Source of the DNA: Halorubrum sp. BV1
Lineage (GTDB): Archaea; Halobacteriota; Halobacteria; Halobacteriales; Haloferacaceae
Direction of reading: 5' to 3'
Length of the DNA: 64,000 nt
Assembly: GCF_000746205.1 (NCBI RefSeq)
Contig: NZ_JQKV01000001.1
Coordinates: 50,814-114,813, forward strand
Of this stretch, positions 1 to 8,571 are shown one piece after another; position 1 is the stretch's first letter, and the number at the start of each line of letters is the position of its first letter. The position numbers and the translations under genes were made by a program. The notes under the pieces are model-generated. The model was given only the letters and a program-made list of their open reading frames with translations. It was not told the origin of the DNA and did no database searches.

Positions 1-95
1 ATCATAGCGACCCCCCGGATGCGGTTTTGGGGCGCGAGAGGGTGCTCTCGCTGTTATTTATCGGATGCTTTACAAAACAGGATGGGACCGCTGAG
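1..95. repeat. Left attachment repeat (att), truncated by the window start
   Basis: This stretch is identical, base for base, to 34640-34734. It contains the last 14 bases of a tRNA-Pro gene on the minus strand (82-95) and about 81 bp downstream of it. That part includes a GCGAGAG/CTCTCGC hairpin (34-51), a TATA-like box and an ATG on the minus strand (3-5). The copies diverge at 96/34735. The repeat reaches position 1, so its true left limit is not visible. Paired with the right copy it defines the ends of the integrated element. Confidence 0.93.
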
Positions 96-153
96 GACAC
101 AAACTGAATCTGTGTTGCGACCCATCCGACGCTCGACGTGAGGTTGTGATGTA

Positions 154-1299
154 TCATTTGTACAGAGTATCGAGATGCTGCCGGCGGTTCGACATCCGCT
201 TCAGCTTCTCAGGTTGGTCGTAGACGCTGTTCACCAGCTCCACAGAGGTCGCCATCTTCACCGCGATCTCCTCCGACGGCCACCCTCGATCGCGATGCCA
301 CGTCACCGAACCCGTCCGCCACTTGTGCGGCGACCGGACCGACGGGCAGCGTGACTGATACCCGTGTTCACGGGCCTCACAATCAGCCGGATCGCGATCG
401 TGAGGACACTCCTTCCCGACTTGGCACGGCTGAGTCAAGATGTAGGCACGGACGCGTAGCCCGGAGACAGTGATCCGGCCCGGCGCTTTCTCCGAGGTGA
501 GCAGGGGCTCACGTTCGTGCTCGTCACTTCCGTCCTTCCGGCGGTGCCGAATATACGCGCGCAGGACCTCGCCGAGTTCGTCCGAGACGTTCACCGGACG
601 CTCGCCGCTGTGTCCCTTCTTCAGGGGCGTGTCGGTCTCCGGCCGGTGTCGGAAGTAAACGAACGGAAGCTCGACGCCGCCGAGGATCTCTTCCAGGACG
701 GACTCGCCGACGTCGAGGTCCTCCTGATACCGCAGCCGATCGAGATCGTCCTCCTCCAGGTAGACGTCCTCCAGATCGAGCGCGCGGAGCGACCCGGCGC
801 GCGCACCCGTCTCCCACATCAAGAACGCGAGGACGTGGTCACGGCTCGCGTACTCGAAGCGGTCCAGGTACGCGAGGATATCCTTCGCGCGCTGTGTCGG
901 AAGCTTCTCGCGGTTGATCCGCTCGTCCTTCGAGACGTGCGGGATATCGACCTGACTGGCGACCGCGGGCTCGACCGCGTTCGCCCTGATACCGAACTCC
1001 AGGAACTGCCGGATCGTCCCGAGTTGGTTGTTCAGCGTGTTCTTCTGGACATCGCCGCTGGAGCGGCGCATCGAGTCGAACCTGAGGAGGTGACGCCCGT
1101 TCAGGTTGTTCAGGTTCTCGATGCCCTCTTCGTTCTCAAGGAACTCGACGAACGGCTCAACACGGTAGTGGTAGCTCCGGACCGTGCTCTCCGCCTTGTC
1201 CATCTCTTGGCGTTCGAGCCAGATGTCGAGCGCCTCGCGCGGTGCCATCGGGACCAGTTCGTCGCTGGCCGCCGGCGCTTCGTACTCGTCGTCTCTCAC
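154..1299 (-). CDS. int: Tyrosine recombinase (site-specific integrase)
   Basis: This is the likely integrase of the element: it lies 58 bp inside the left att repeat. The N-terminal half (about residues 20-110) is a helical SAM-like core-binding domain. The catalytic half carries Arg167 (GARAGSLR), the His325-x-x-Arg328 pair (HKWR) and a candidate nucleophile Tyr360. Between them lies an insert with Cys292, Cys298, Cys307 and Cys318 that could bind zinc, which is not usual for the family. The GTG start overlaps the stop of the upstream gene (GTGA), so it is probably translated last in a minus-strand operon. At 381 residues the length is normal. It probably acts on the tRNA-Pro site. Confidence 0.93.
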   Translation of the reverse strand: MRDDEYEAPAASDELVPMAPREALDIWLERQEMDKAESTVRSYHYRVEPFVEFLENEEGIENLNNLNGRHLLRFDSMRRSSGDVQKNTLNNQLGTIRQFLEFGIRANAVEPAVASQVDIPHVSKDERINREKLPTQRAKDILAYLDRFEYASRDHVLAFLMWETGARAGSLRALDLEDVYLEEDDLDRLRYQEDLDVGESVLEEILGGVELPFVYFRHRPETDTPLKKGHSGERPVNVSDELGEVLRAYIRHRRKDGSDEHEREPLLTSEKAPGRITVSGLRVRAYILTQPCQVGKECPHDRDPADCEAREHGYQSRCPSVRSPHKWRTGSVTWHRDRGWPSEEIAVKMATSVELVNSVYDQPEKLKRMSNRRQHLDTLYK

Positions 1300-1616
1300 T
1301 GTTGACCTCCGAGTGCGCGAATCGCGTCCTTCAGCATCTCCTCGTCCGCACCGTTCGCGAGTTCGACGAGCCGCTTCACCAGCAGGTCAGCCTCACTCGG
1401 TGTCGGCGAGTCCGGCCACGGCGTCCCGCGGACCTCCGTCCAGAGGAGGTACATCGCCTCCTCGTCGAACTCGACTTCGAGCGGGCCCTCCGCCGTGATC
1501 AGCGTGAGGACGTAGCCGTCGGCGTCGACCGCAGGCCCGTACGTTACCCCCGTAAGTGGGCGCTCCGCGTCGACGACACGGCGCTCGATGCCAGCGGGCC
1601 AGTCGAGTCCGCTCAC
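1296..1616 (-). CDS. Conserved hypothetical protein, operon partner of the integrase
   Basis: A 106-residue acidic soluble protein with no signal peptide or membrane segment. The stop overlaps the integrase start by 4 bp, so the two are probably translationally coupled. I chose the GTG at 1616 (SGLDWPAG follows) because the only longer start is a TTG at 1652 and the extra residues look non-coding. I recognise no family. A role in controlling or assisting integration is possible by position only. Confidence 0.6.
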   Translation of the reverse strand: MSGLDWPAGIERRVVDAERPLTGVTYGPAVDADGYVLTLITAEGPLEVEFDEEAMYLLWTEVRGTPWPDSPTPSEADLLVKRLVELANGADEEMLKDAIRALGGQQ

Positions 1617-1672
1617 GCCGCGACACCCCCCGAAGACTGATGATTCTGACAAGAGACATCGGAAGCAGAACG

Positions 1673-1981
1673 ATGGCGGACGCTATCCCTGACGACTGCG
1701 CGTACTGCGGCGAGTCTCTCAACGGCGAGTGGACAACATTCGGTCTCCCCGCGAAGTGGAGGTTGTACCTCCAGAGAGAGCGGGACATGAAAGCCTTCGA
1801 GATGGCTCCACATGTCGTCTGTTGCGCCGAGTGTCGGATGGAACTCGGTACGCTGAAGGACGCCGAATCGAAGCTGAGTGCCTCCGGTTCCGAGTCCGGC
1901 AGCGAGGAGTTCCAGGCGGAGTTGAGAGGCGAGCTCGATAAGATCGACCTCGACGGCATCGTCGACGAGCAGCACATCTAG
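1673..1981 (+). CDS. Small zinc-finger protein
   Basis: A 102-residue protein with two cysteine knuckles, CAYCGE near residue 9 and CCAEC near residue 53, and a very acidic serine-rich tail. It probably binds one zinc ion. It sits on the plus strand between two minus-strand genes and converges on the next one, with stops 1 bp apart. The antisense frame is also open, but it reads like a shadow with no protein-like motif. The start is the ATG of MADAIPDD; an ATG at 1640 is also possible. Function is unknown. Confidence 0.6.
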   Translation: MADAIPDDCAYCGESLNGEWTTFGLPAKWRLYLQRERDMKAFEMAPHVVCCAECRMELGTLKDAESKLSASGSESGSEEFQAELRGELDKIDLDGIVDEQHI

Positions 1982-1982
1982 A

Positions 1983-2477
1983 TCAAGCAGCAAAGCGACT
2001 CACCTCCGGGCAGACGATCTGGAGTCTAAGCCCATCGCGAGGGCTGAGGTACGAGTGCGAGATGATGAGGTCGTGGTCGCGGAGCACGGGACTCACATCC
2101 AGGGAACTCGGACGGGAACCTCCGATTTCAACGAACAGCGAGGCAACAGCCCCCGTTTTCGGGTTCGACAGAGACGGTTCGACCTCGACGACAGCCTCTT
2201 TCTCACGAAGATCTTCGAGGATGGCGTCGAGGTCACGGTGAACTCGCAGGTCCGGCCAGTGGGGTTCAGGATCGTCCGAGATGTCATCTGGCCGGTCTGA
2301 CTCTCCCGTCTCACAGTCCAGGTAGTCGAGCGTGAGGATCGAGTTCGTGTGAACCCCACAGTCGACGCACTCGTACTTCGCGAGGACCGAGGTTCCCGTG
2401 TCCACTGCGACCTGACGGCACGTGTGCCCGGCGACTTCGACCGTTCTCTCCGCATCGCGTTGAACGACCTCCGGCAT
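1983..2477 (-). CDS. Hypothetical protein with a CxxC pair
   Basis: A 164-residue acidic protein. It has a Cys near residue 19, a CVDC pair near residue 37 and a Cys near residue 55 that could form a zinc site, followed by a mixed alpha/beta region. Its ATG overlaps the stop of the upstream gene (TGATG), which fixes the start and puts it in the minus-strand operon. No family is recognised. Confidence 0.6.
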   Translation of the reverse strand: MPEVVQRDAERTVEVAGHTCRQVAVDTGTSVLAKYECVDCGVHTNSILTLDYLDCETGESDRPDDISDDPEPHWPDLRVHRDLDAILEDLREKEAVVEVEPSLSNPKTGAVASLFVEIGGSRPSSLDVSPVLRDHDLIISHSYLSPRDGLRLQIVCPEVSRFAA

Positions 2478-2893
2478 CACGCATCACCTCTCTCGTCGTC
2501 GTCCCGCGGGATCATCGCCCACTGCGCGCGCTGGTCCATCGCGATCGCGACGCCGCCGAGCCTGTCCACGTCCGGGTAGAAGTCCGCGCTCGCGACCTGC
2601 GGCGCGTCCTCCGGCTCACGACACCACTCCGGCGTCAGGTTCTCCTCCGCGTTCTGGAGCAGGACCTCCGGGAAGCGGTTGAACAGCCGGCGCTCGATCT
2701 CCTCCATGTCGATCTCGGGCGAGACCTCCTCGACCGTCTCCTCGCCGAGCGCCTCCTCATCGATCCACGCGTGCAGACCCTGCTTGTTCCGGTGCAGCGT
2801 GATCGGCACCTCGACGACCCGCGGCTCGTCGCCGTCGGCCGCCGCCTTCGCGAGCTGGTGCGCGACCGCCCCGGCGTGCGTGTTGTCCGCCAT
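2477..2893 (-). CDS. Hypothetical acidic protein
   Basis: A 138-residue soluble protein (MADNTHAGAV). It is rich in Glu and Asp and has no transmembrane segment. Start and stop both overlap neighbouring genes (TGATG at each end), which is strong evidence that it is a real member of the integrase operon. Function is unknown. Confidence 0.62.
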   Translation of the reverse strand: MADNTHAGAVAHQLAKAAADGDEPRVVEVPITLHRNKQGLHAWIDEEALGEETVEEVSPEIDMEEIERRLFNRFPEVLLQNAEENLTPEWCREPEDAPQVASADFYPDVDRLGGVAIAMDQRAQWAMIPRDDDERGDA

Positions 2894-3234
2894 CACGCAC
2901 CTCCGTCGACGGCGACATCCAGGTGATCACGGCGCTCCGCGAGCAGCCGGAACCCTGTCTCGGTGACGCGGTAGGAGTTCGTTCGCTTGTCGATCGTCCC
3001 CTTCTCGATGAGCCCGCTCTCCGCGAGATCGTCGAGGTTCGGGTAGAGCCGACCGTGGTTGACCGCCTCGCCGTGGAGGTCTTCGAGGTTGTCCTTGATC
3101 GCCAGCCCCTTCACGTCCGTGAGCGAGGCTTCGAGCCGCGCGGTCACGGTCAGGAGGTCGATCTGGAACGTGGTCAGGTCCGTGTGGTGTGGCGTGCTGT
3201 GCGTCTCGGTCGTGCCGCTAGTCGTGGAACTCAT
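2893..3234 (-). CDS. PadR-type winged-helix transcriptional regulator
   Basis: A 113-residue protein that resembles haloarchaeal PadR-like regulators. A helix-rich start (FQIDLLTVTARL) is followed by LHGEAVNHGRLYPNLDDLAE, the recognition-helix region, and a wing with TNSYRVTETG. It probably binds DNA as a dimer to control the element. ATGA overlap with the upstream zinc-ribbon gene and TGATG overlap with the downstream gene make it part of one operon. Confidence 0.85.
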   Translation of the reverse strand: MSSTTSGTTETHSTPHHTDLTTFQIDLLTVTARLEASLTDVKGLAIKDNLEDLHGEAVNHGRLYPNLDDLAESGLIEKGTIDKRTNSYRVTETGFRLLAERRDHLDVAVDGGA

Positions 3235-3464
3235 TGGATTAGGTACTGCGAGGTGGTTCGGCCGAGCGCGTCGACGATGTCGCCCGCGGGGACACCGCTG
3301 ACGTCGAGGCCGCACGGGGACAGCATGGCGCGGCGACCGCCGTCGAGCGCGTGGCTCGCGAGCGGTCGACCGCAGCCCGGACAAGCGTCGCTGTCGCCGT
3401 TGAGAACGATACCGCCAACCGCCGTGCCGGGAGTTTGATATGGTCCCGACGGGTTTGCTGACAT
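3231..3464 (-). CDS. Small zinc-ribbon protein
   Basis: A 77-residue protein with CPGCGR near residue 28 and a further Cys near residue 51. It is the first gene of the minus-strand operon that runs to the integrase, and its stop overlaps the PadR start (ATGA). Small zinc-ribbon proteins of this kind are common in haloarchaeal viruses and plasmids. The function is unknown. Confidence 0.6.
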   Translation of the reverse strand: MSANPSGPYQTPGTAVGGIVLNGDSDACPGCGRPLASHALDGGRRAMLSPCGLDVSGVPAGDIVDALGRTTSQYLIQ

Positions 3465-3705
3465 GGCTTTCGTGCCCTAGACACGGAAGCCCACGCGGAC
3501 CCGCTGTACCAGCAGCGGGGTCCGCAACTTTCTGAGGGGACCCACCGACAAGCGACAGGTCCGCGAGAGTGCTTCCGTAGCTACACGTTGAGAAGGGCGG
3601 GTATTTAGTTTCTTTGTATGAACCAATCCAGTATTCTGAATTAGTCCATATATTTGAACTATTTTTCCCATGAAAATATAATGTAGGGTGAGAGTGGACA
3701 CCAGT

Positions 3706-3948
3706 ATGGCCGGTAGAAAGGAGACAGTGAGCGATGAAGAGATCCTGCGGATCCTGCTCAGATCCTCCGACCCATTCCTTTCTACCACTGAGGTCGCTGA
3801 AGAACTCGGATTTAGTAATAGTGGAGTGCTGAAGCGGCTGAAACCACTCGCAGATGATGGATATCTCAATTCTAAGTCTGTCGGTCGAGGGGACGCATGG
3901 TGGCTGACAGACGATGGCCGCGATTTTCTCTCTGACGAGGACGAATAG
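3706..3948 (+). CDS. Winged-helix DNA-binding protein
   Basis: An 80-residue protein that is almost entirely a winged helix. Its parts are SDEEILRILL, the helix-turn-helix STTEVAEELGFSNSGVLKRL, and a wing ending in WWLTDDGRDFL. A TATA-like AAATATAATG lies about 28 bp before the ATG at 3706, which supports a leaderless transcript from this start. It is transcribed divergently from the integrase operon, so it is a candidate switch regulator. Confidence 0.8.
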   Translation: MAGRKETVSDEEILRILLRSSDPFLSTTEVAEELGFSNSGVLKRLKPLADDGYLNSKSVGRGDAWWLTDDGRDFLSDEDE

Positions 3949-3988
3949 CGACAGAACGCTTATTTCGCGGTCACTACTACCACCAGCC

Positions 3989-4258
3989 ATGAGCACAGGC
4001 CGCGAGATCCGCCTGATCGAGGAGGACGACGGCGGCTGGTCGGCGATCGACGAGGATCTCGGTGTCGCCTCGTGCGGCGATACTCGGCAGGAGGCGCTGG
4101 AGATGCTTGACGAGGCGGTCGCTCTCCACACTGGGGAAGCCGGCGAGCCCGTCACCGACGAGGACCTGGAGGATCTCGGCCTCGACCCGGACGAGGTGTC
4201 GGATGAGGTTGGCGTGCCCGACGCGCCTTGGTTCGACAGCGCTGACGAGACGGCATAA
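3989..4258 (+). CDS. hicB: HicB-family antitoxin
   Basis: An 89-residue protein with the HicB fold signature. The order is a strand-rich start ending in DDGGWSAIDEDLGVASCGDT, then the helix RQEALEMLDEAVALH, then an acidic linker. It should bind and neutralise the toxin encoded 2 bp downstream. A GCTTATTT box about 28 bp before the ATG supports leaderless transcription. As a toxin-antitoxin pair it probably helps maintain the integrated element. Confidence 0.88.
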   Translation: MSTGREIRLIEEDDGGWSAIDEDLGVASCGDTRQEALEMLDEAVALHTGEAGEPVTDEDLEDLGLDPDEVSDEVGVPDAPWFDSADETA

Positions 4259-4260
4259 CC

Positions 4261-4506
4261 GTGGTCCGACAGCGATTCACCGGTCGGGAAATCGTCTCGG
4301 TACTGACGAGCATGAACTACACACCCGTCGACCGAACCGGGAGTCATCTCAAACTGCGATACGTTCACCCGAAGACGGGTGAGACACGGAACGTTACGGT
4401 CCCGATCGGACACGAGATCAGCGGTGACACCCTCCGAAACATCGCTGATCAGTGCGGTGCCGACGATTTCCACGCGTGGTGTGAGTGGATCGACGAGCAT
4501 CGCTGA
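4261..4506 (+). CDS. hicA: HicA-family mRNA interferase toxin
   Basis: An 81-residue dsRBD-like toxin that cleaves mRNA when free of HicB. It has the family pattern GSHLKLRY with candidate catalytic His29, then VTVPIGHEISGDTLRNI. The gene starts with GTG, 2 bp after the hicB stop. The order antitoxin-toxin is the reverse of the commonest hicAB order but is known in the family. It looks intact. Confidence 0.9.
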   Translation: MVRQRFTGREIVSVLTSMNYTPVDRTGSHLKLRYVHPKTGETRNVTVPIGHEISGDTLRNIADQCGADDFHAWCEWIDEHR

Positions 4507-4511
4507 CGCGC

Positions 4512-4781
4512 TCACGCGTCCACCTGTCCGGTTCGAACTGCCCGAATCCCGATCCGCGAGAGGGTGGGTTCGATCCACTCGGGTAGCTCCCCGATCTCCC
4601 ACCGGGAGTACGCGATCTCGTCGTTGATCGCGAACTCCCACGTGTCGTCGTTGCCGTCGACGACGATGCGGCTGTCTGGGTCGTCGAAGATGATCACGCT
4701 GACCGCATCGACATCGTCGTCCTCGGGGTCGATCCGGATCTGATCACTCGCCTCGCTCGACTTCAGTGGTGCTCGACTCAT
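4512..4781 (-). CDS. Hypothetical acidic protein
   Basis: An 89-residue acidic protein (MSRAPLKSSEAS) with strand-like segments such as VSVIIFDDPDSRIVVDG and WEFAINDEIAYSRWEIGEL. There is no membrane segment. It converges on hicA with a 5-bp gap. I do not recognise the family. Confidence 0.55.
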   Translation of the reverse strand: MSRAPLKSSEASDQIRIDPEDDDVDAVSVIIFDDPDSRIVVDGNDDTWEFAINDEIAYSRWEIGELPEWIEPTLSRIGIRAVRTGQVDA

Positions 4782-5277
4782 ACAGCGAAGTCGACACGAG
4801 ATTCGGTAAAAGCGGAACCGGGGAGCATATCGGAAGACGACTCCAAACGTCGATTTTCAGCGTGTAGACACCCGAGGGCGCTCTCAACGGCGAAATATCG
4901 AATATATCGAAAGCGACGCAGTCTAGCGATAGTGGAAATATCGAAAGGCACGCCCTGTTGAAATTCTCAACGAGTTATTGGTTTCAGTGGCCATCCTGCA
5001 CACCGGGACGCACTTACCGCTTGCTTAGCTCGCGGTTCGTGCGTTTTGAAAAAGTTTAGCTACTGTCGATTGCACTCTGCTCCGCACGAGTGGTTGGAGG
5101 GTCAAAAGAAACGGGAAGGATATTATGAGACCAACTCCCGGATATCTCGGAATCACAATTCAACTAATTAATAATGAACGTAGTGCAGGAAATTCTCGCA
5201 CTCGATTCAGCACTGCTATTAGAAATCTGTATCGATAGAATACGTCAAAAAATCTCTACCAAGATCGCTAATTCGAC
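4782..5277. other. AT-rich intergenic region with short AATATCGAA repeats
   Basis: No convincing gene is visible in this 496-bp stretch. It marks the change from GC-rich integrase-side sequence to AT-rich cargo. Around 4889-4946 there are three copies of a short motif (GAAATATCGAA, AATATATCGAA and GAAATATCGAA). At 4957-4971 the palindrome GTTGA-N5-TCAAC resembles the one at 50956-50970. Possible roles are a binding-site cluster or a transposon end remnant; neither is shown. Confidence 0.45.
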
Positions 5278-8200
5278 ATGGGATTTATTACATTTGATGA
5301 CAGCCACACAACAATGCCGGTGGAGCTAAACACGACGGCTGAACAGAGGGCAAAAGAGGCAGAAGATATTGATGAATTCAGTTCCCTAAATCTCAAAGGA
5401 CTAAAATTAGAAGTCGAGAAGTTGCTTGATCTCATTGGTTCTAATGGAGTATTTGACGAATATACTAAACATGATATAGACCATATTAATGGAATGTTAG
5501 AGAACCTAGAGTGGATCATTCCAGAAGAAACTCAAGAGAAAATGACTGCAACTGATTGGCTTATGACTGTTTTATCAATATACTTTCATGACCTCGGCTT
5601 ACTAGTTACTAGAGAAGAATTTGAAGACCGAGGAGAGTCAAATTTTGAATCGTTCAAAGAGAAAACGCTGTATGAAGGAGATGAGGGTGAGGATTACAGA
5701 AAACGCATAGAAGGAATCGGTTCGGACCAGCAGGAGCGGTTCCTCTATCAAGAGTTTGTACGATCCAACCATGCTCAACGAATCCGTGATTGGATAAATG
5801 GTGAGATTGATGATGATATGGGTGGATCTGAGCAAGTTGTTGAAGAAATTGAACAACTTTTGTATGATCTCCCCAAACCATTTCGGAGAGACTTGGCTAA
5901 AGTTTGTGAAAGCCATCATCTGAATGACTTGGACGATTTGGAAAAGTACCAAGTATCTTGCCCTTACGGTCAGTCCGATGAAGCTGCTGCTAATTTACAA
6001 TACTGTGCAATCCTTCTCAGGTCATCTGATCTATTACATATAACGTCAGATAGAGCGCCTTCAATCATGTTCAGGGTGATCAATCCAGATGATCCGAAAG
6101 GTCAGGAAGAATGGGCAAAACAAGAGGCAGTAACAAGCATACGGCCGAAACCTCAGTCATTAATAGATGAAGATTCCAATGACGAAGACCACCCATCTGT
6201 TATCGAAGTCCGTGCGTACTTCGAAAATGAACGGGGGTTTTTTGCTCTCGTCGATTATCTCGATTATGCTGAAGAACAGCTCAAGCAGTGTAACGAATGG
6301 GTTCAAGAGGCAAAGAGTAGATACCCCAGAGAGTTTGATTTCTATTGGAAGAGTATTGACGATACCAATATTGAAACTGAAGGGTTTGAGAGAGAAACAT
6401 TCGAATTTGATATTGATCAGCGAAATATCCTAAACCTTCTAACAGGACATACATTATATAATGATACAGATGTAGCTATACGAGAAATTGTACAAAACAG
6501 TATTGACGCTATAAGGGTTAAAAAAGAAAAGTCAGGAACTGACTACGATGGAAAAGTGGAAATCCACTGGAATCAAAACGACGGAAGACTGAGAATTGAG
6601 GATAATGGTACTGGGATGACTCAGGAGATTATTGAGGAGCACCTTTTAACAGTCGGCTCATCCCGCTATCAAACACAACGCTTCAAGGATGATTTTCCTG
6701 ATTTTCATCCAATCAGTGAATTCGGCATCGGCATCCTATCGGCGTTCATGATTGCAAATGAAGTGAACATATACACTGGTCATGAGGCAGATGAACCTCC
6801 GCGACAAATATCATTCCGCTCTGTACACGGCCGATACCTAATTAGACACCTGAGTGAAGATGACCCGGAATACGAGAGTGTCACTCCGCATGGAACTATT
6901 GTTGATCTTAGGATGAGACCTTCCGCAGATGTCCAAGATATAAAAGAGATTTGTGATAAGTGGTTCCTCTGTCCACCCTGTTCGATTAAATTATATAATA
7001 ATGATGATGAATGGAAGATAGGATATGATTCTCTAAAACAAGCTATGCAAAACTACATCGACGATAATATGGAAGCATTACCGCTTACGTCCAAATCTGA
7101 TGAAATAAAAGTAAAAGAAATCAATTACAATGACATGACTGTTTGCTACGCTGTTAAAAAATCAGACCATTTTCGAGATTGGAAATTTGTTAAGGGACCA
7201 GATGCAGGGGGGATCAGACGAAGAACGCGGAGTGGAAGTAATGAAGATCTTGATATAGACCCACTTGGAACCGCCATCGAAGGAATTCGAGTTACTGCCG
7301 AGACACCTGGATATCAAGGTAAACCATTTCTATCGATGGCTAATCTAACCGGCTCGCACCGACCACGAACCAACGTAGCGAGGACAGATTTAGAATCTGG
7401 GGAAAATTATGAAGAAACACTATCTGACATCTATCAGTCCTACCTTGATCATGTTGAGGAGGAGGTGGAAGCTCTTTATAAAGAACGTTCTTTCTCAATA
7501 GCTTGGGCAGTAGAGGCTGCTCAATTTATAATCCGTCCTCTTCGAAAAAGAACAATAAATAATTCAGAAATATTAGATAAAGAGATGAAGAATGTCCCGA
7601 TAATACTAGTCGAAAGAGAAAACGAACGAATCCCAATGACTCTCTCAGATTTAGAATCTTCTGGTAAATTTTGGACTGTTGATTCACCACTACTCCGTCG
7701 AGCTGATCGGTTATTTAGAGATATGCCAACTAGCAAATCTTATCAGGATTTGGTGGACAGACTGGAACTTCCTCTTACAGACATTCCTGACGGGATGGTT
7801 GTTTGTAATATAAATTCTCCGAGATTCCCGGATCAGGTCTGGGAGGGTAGAGAGCCAGAATCGATAGAGGTAATTAAAGAAGAGAAAAGGATCGACATCA
7901 ATTGGTGCAAGATTGATAAAAATCCAAGCTGGATTAAGTTTCCCAAATCCTCACAACGTCCGTCTCAAGCTGGCACTAACGTTAGATTGCTTGTTCAACG
8001 CGACGAAATTGAAGTTGACGGCTTAGATGACGAGGCTGGATTGATTACAGCGGATAAGTTACTCGTTTTCAGCTATTCTGATCTCTGTGGCGTATTGGTT
8101 GACATTCACAGAAAAGCAGACACAGAGAAGGACAGTCATGTTAAATTATTACGTATTATTGACCATATAGTGAAACAAACTCTTACAAATGAAAGTGAAA

Positions 8201-8367
8201 TTGTGGATACTGCTGATCTAAGGAGACGTATTGAAGAGGATCTATCATATGAAGAGCAAAAGCTGATAGATATGATTGACTTGGATGTTCTGAGTCGAAC
8301 CCTACAATCAAGTCAAGCAGCTTTCGATCCTAGTGTTTGGTTCAGTCATTTTGAGGAAGAGAACTAA
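5278..8367 (+). CDS. HD-domain protein fused to an HSP90-type (GHKL) ATPase, predicted defence gene
   Basis: A 1029-residue protein with two recognisable parts. Residues about 40-260 look like a metal-dependent HD phosphohydrolase, with His65, His69, His104-Asp105, His213-His214 and Asp251. Residues about 380-600 are a GHKL ATPase: N-box E403-x3-N407 (REIVQNSIDAI), the ADP-binding loop EDNGTGM (441-447) and EFGIGILSAF (481-490). The rest resembles the HtpG middle domain only in outline. The order matches what has been called HD-CE plus HSP90-like ATPase in conflict systems, recalled from memory. The gene stands alone and is visibly AT-rich against its GC-rich surroundings, so it was probably acquired separately. 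A role in cellular or anti-phage defence is inference. Confidence 0.85.
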   Translation: MGFITFDDSHTTMPVELNTTAEQRAKEAEDIDEFSSLNLKGLKLEVEKLLDLIGSNGVFDEYTKHDIDHINGMLENLEWIIPEETQEKMTATDWLMTVLSIYFHDLGLLVTREEFEDRGESNFESFKEKTLYEGDEGEDYRKRIEGIGSDQQERFLYQEFVRSNHAQRIRDWINGEIDDDMGGSEQVVEEIEQLLYDLPKPFRRDLAKVCESHHLNDLDDLEKYQVSCPYGQSDEAAANLQYCAILLRSSDLLHITSDRAPSIMFRVINPDDPKGQEEWAKQEAVTSIRPKPQSLIDEDSNDEDHPSVIEVRAYFENERGFFALVDYLDYAEEQLKQCNEWVQEAKSRYPREFDFYWKSIDDTNIETEGFERETFEFDIDQRNILNLLTGHTLYNDTDVAIREIVQNSIDAIRVKKEKSGTDYDGKVEIHWNQNDGRLRIEDNGTGMTQEIIEEHLLTVGSSRYQTQRFKDDFPDFHPISEFGIGILSAFMIANEVNIYTGHEADEPPRQISFRSVHGRYLIRHLSEDDPEYESVTPHGTIVDLRMRPSADVQDIKEICDKWFLCPPCSIKLYNNDDEWKIGYDSLKQAMQNYIDDNMEALPLTSKSDEIKVKEINYNDMTVCYAVKKSDHFRDWKFVKGPDAGGIRRRTRSGSNEDLDIDPLGTAIEGIRVTAETPGYQGKPFLSMANLTGSHRPRTNVARTDLESGENYEETLSDIYQSYLDHVEEEVEALYKERSFSIAWAVEAAQFIIRPLRKRTINNSEILDKEMKNVPIILVERENERIPMTLSDLESSGKFWTVDSPLLRRADRLFRDMPTSKSYQDLVDRLELPLTDIPDGMVVCNINSPRFPDQVWEGREPESIEVIKEEKRIDINWCKIDKNPSWIKFPKSSQRPSQAGTNVRLLVQRDEIEVDGLDDEAGLITADKLLVFSYSDLCGVLVDIHRKADTEKDSHVKLLRIIDHIVKQTLTNESEIVDTADLRRRIEEDLSYEEQKLIDMIDLDVLSRTLQSSQAAFDPSVWFSHFEEEN

Positions 8368-8571
8368 TTCAGGTACAATGGGACTTGTTTAGGCACTCAA
8401 CAACGTGAGTTAGTGGCTGTGTCGGCTGAGCAGAATTAGTCTATGAGTGACTCTCTGTCCAATTTTGTTCCTAGCTCATATTTTGTCCGACCTATGTCGT
8501 GTCCCAGCAAGGCCCACTGCCCGTATTCAGCAAATATTTCTTATCAGTTTCTATTTAAATAGAGCCGCGAT

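Noticed and set aside
517..1305. Long plus-strand frame opposite the integrase
   Set aside because: The integrase on the other strand has all catalytic residues. The plus-strand frame is the usual GC-rich antisense artefact.
1613..1993. Minus-strand open frame whose ends couple with the integrase operon
   Set aside because: It needs a TTG start and reads as a shadow of the plus-strand zinc-finger gene, which has two proper Cys pairs. I kept the plus-strand gene, with moderate confidence.
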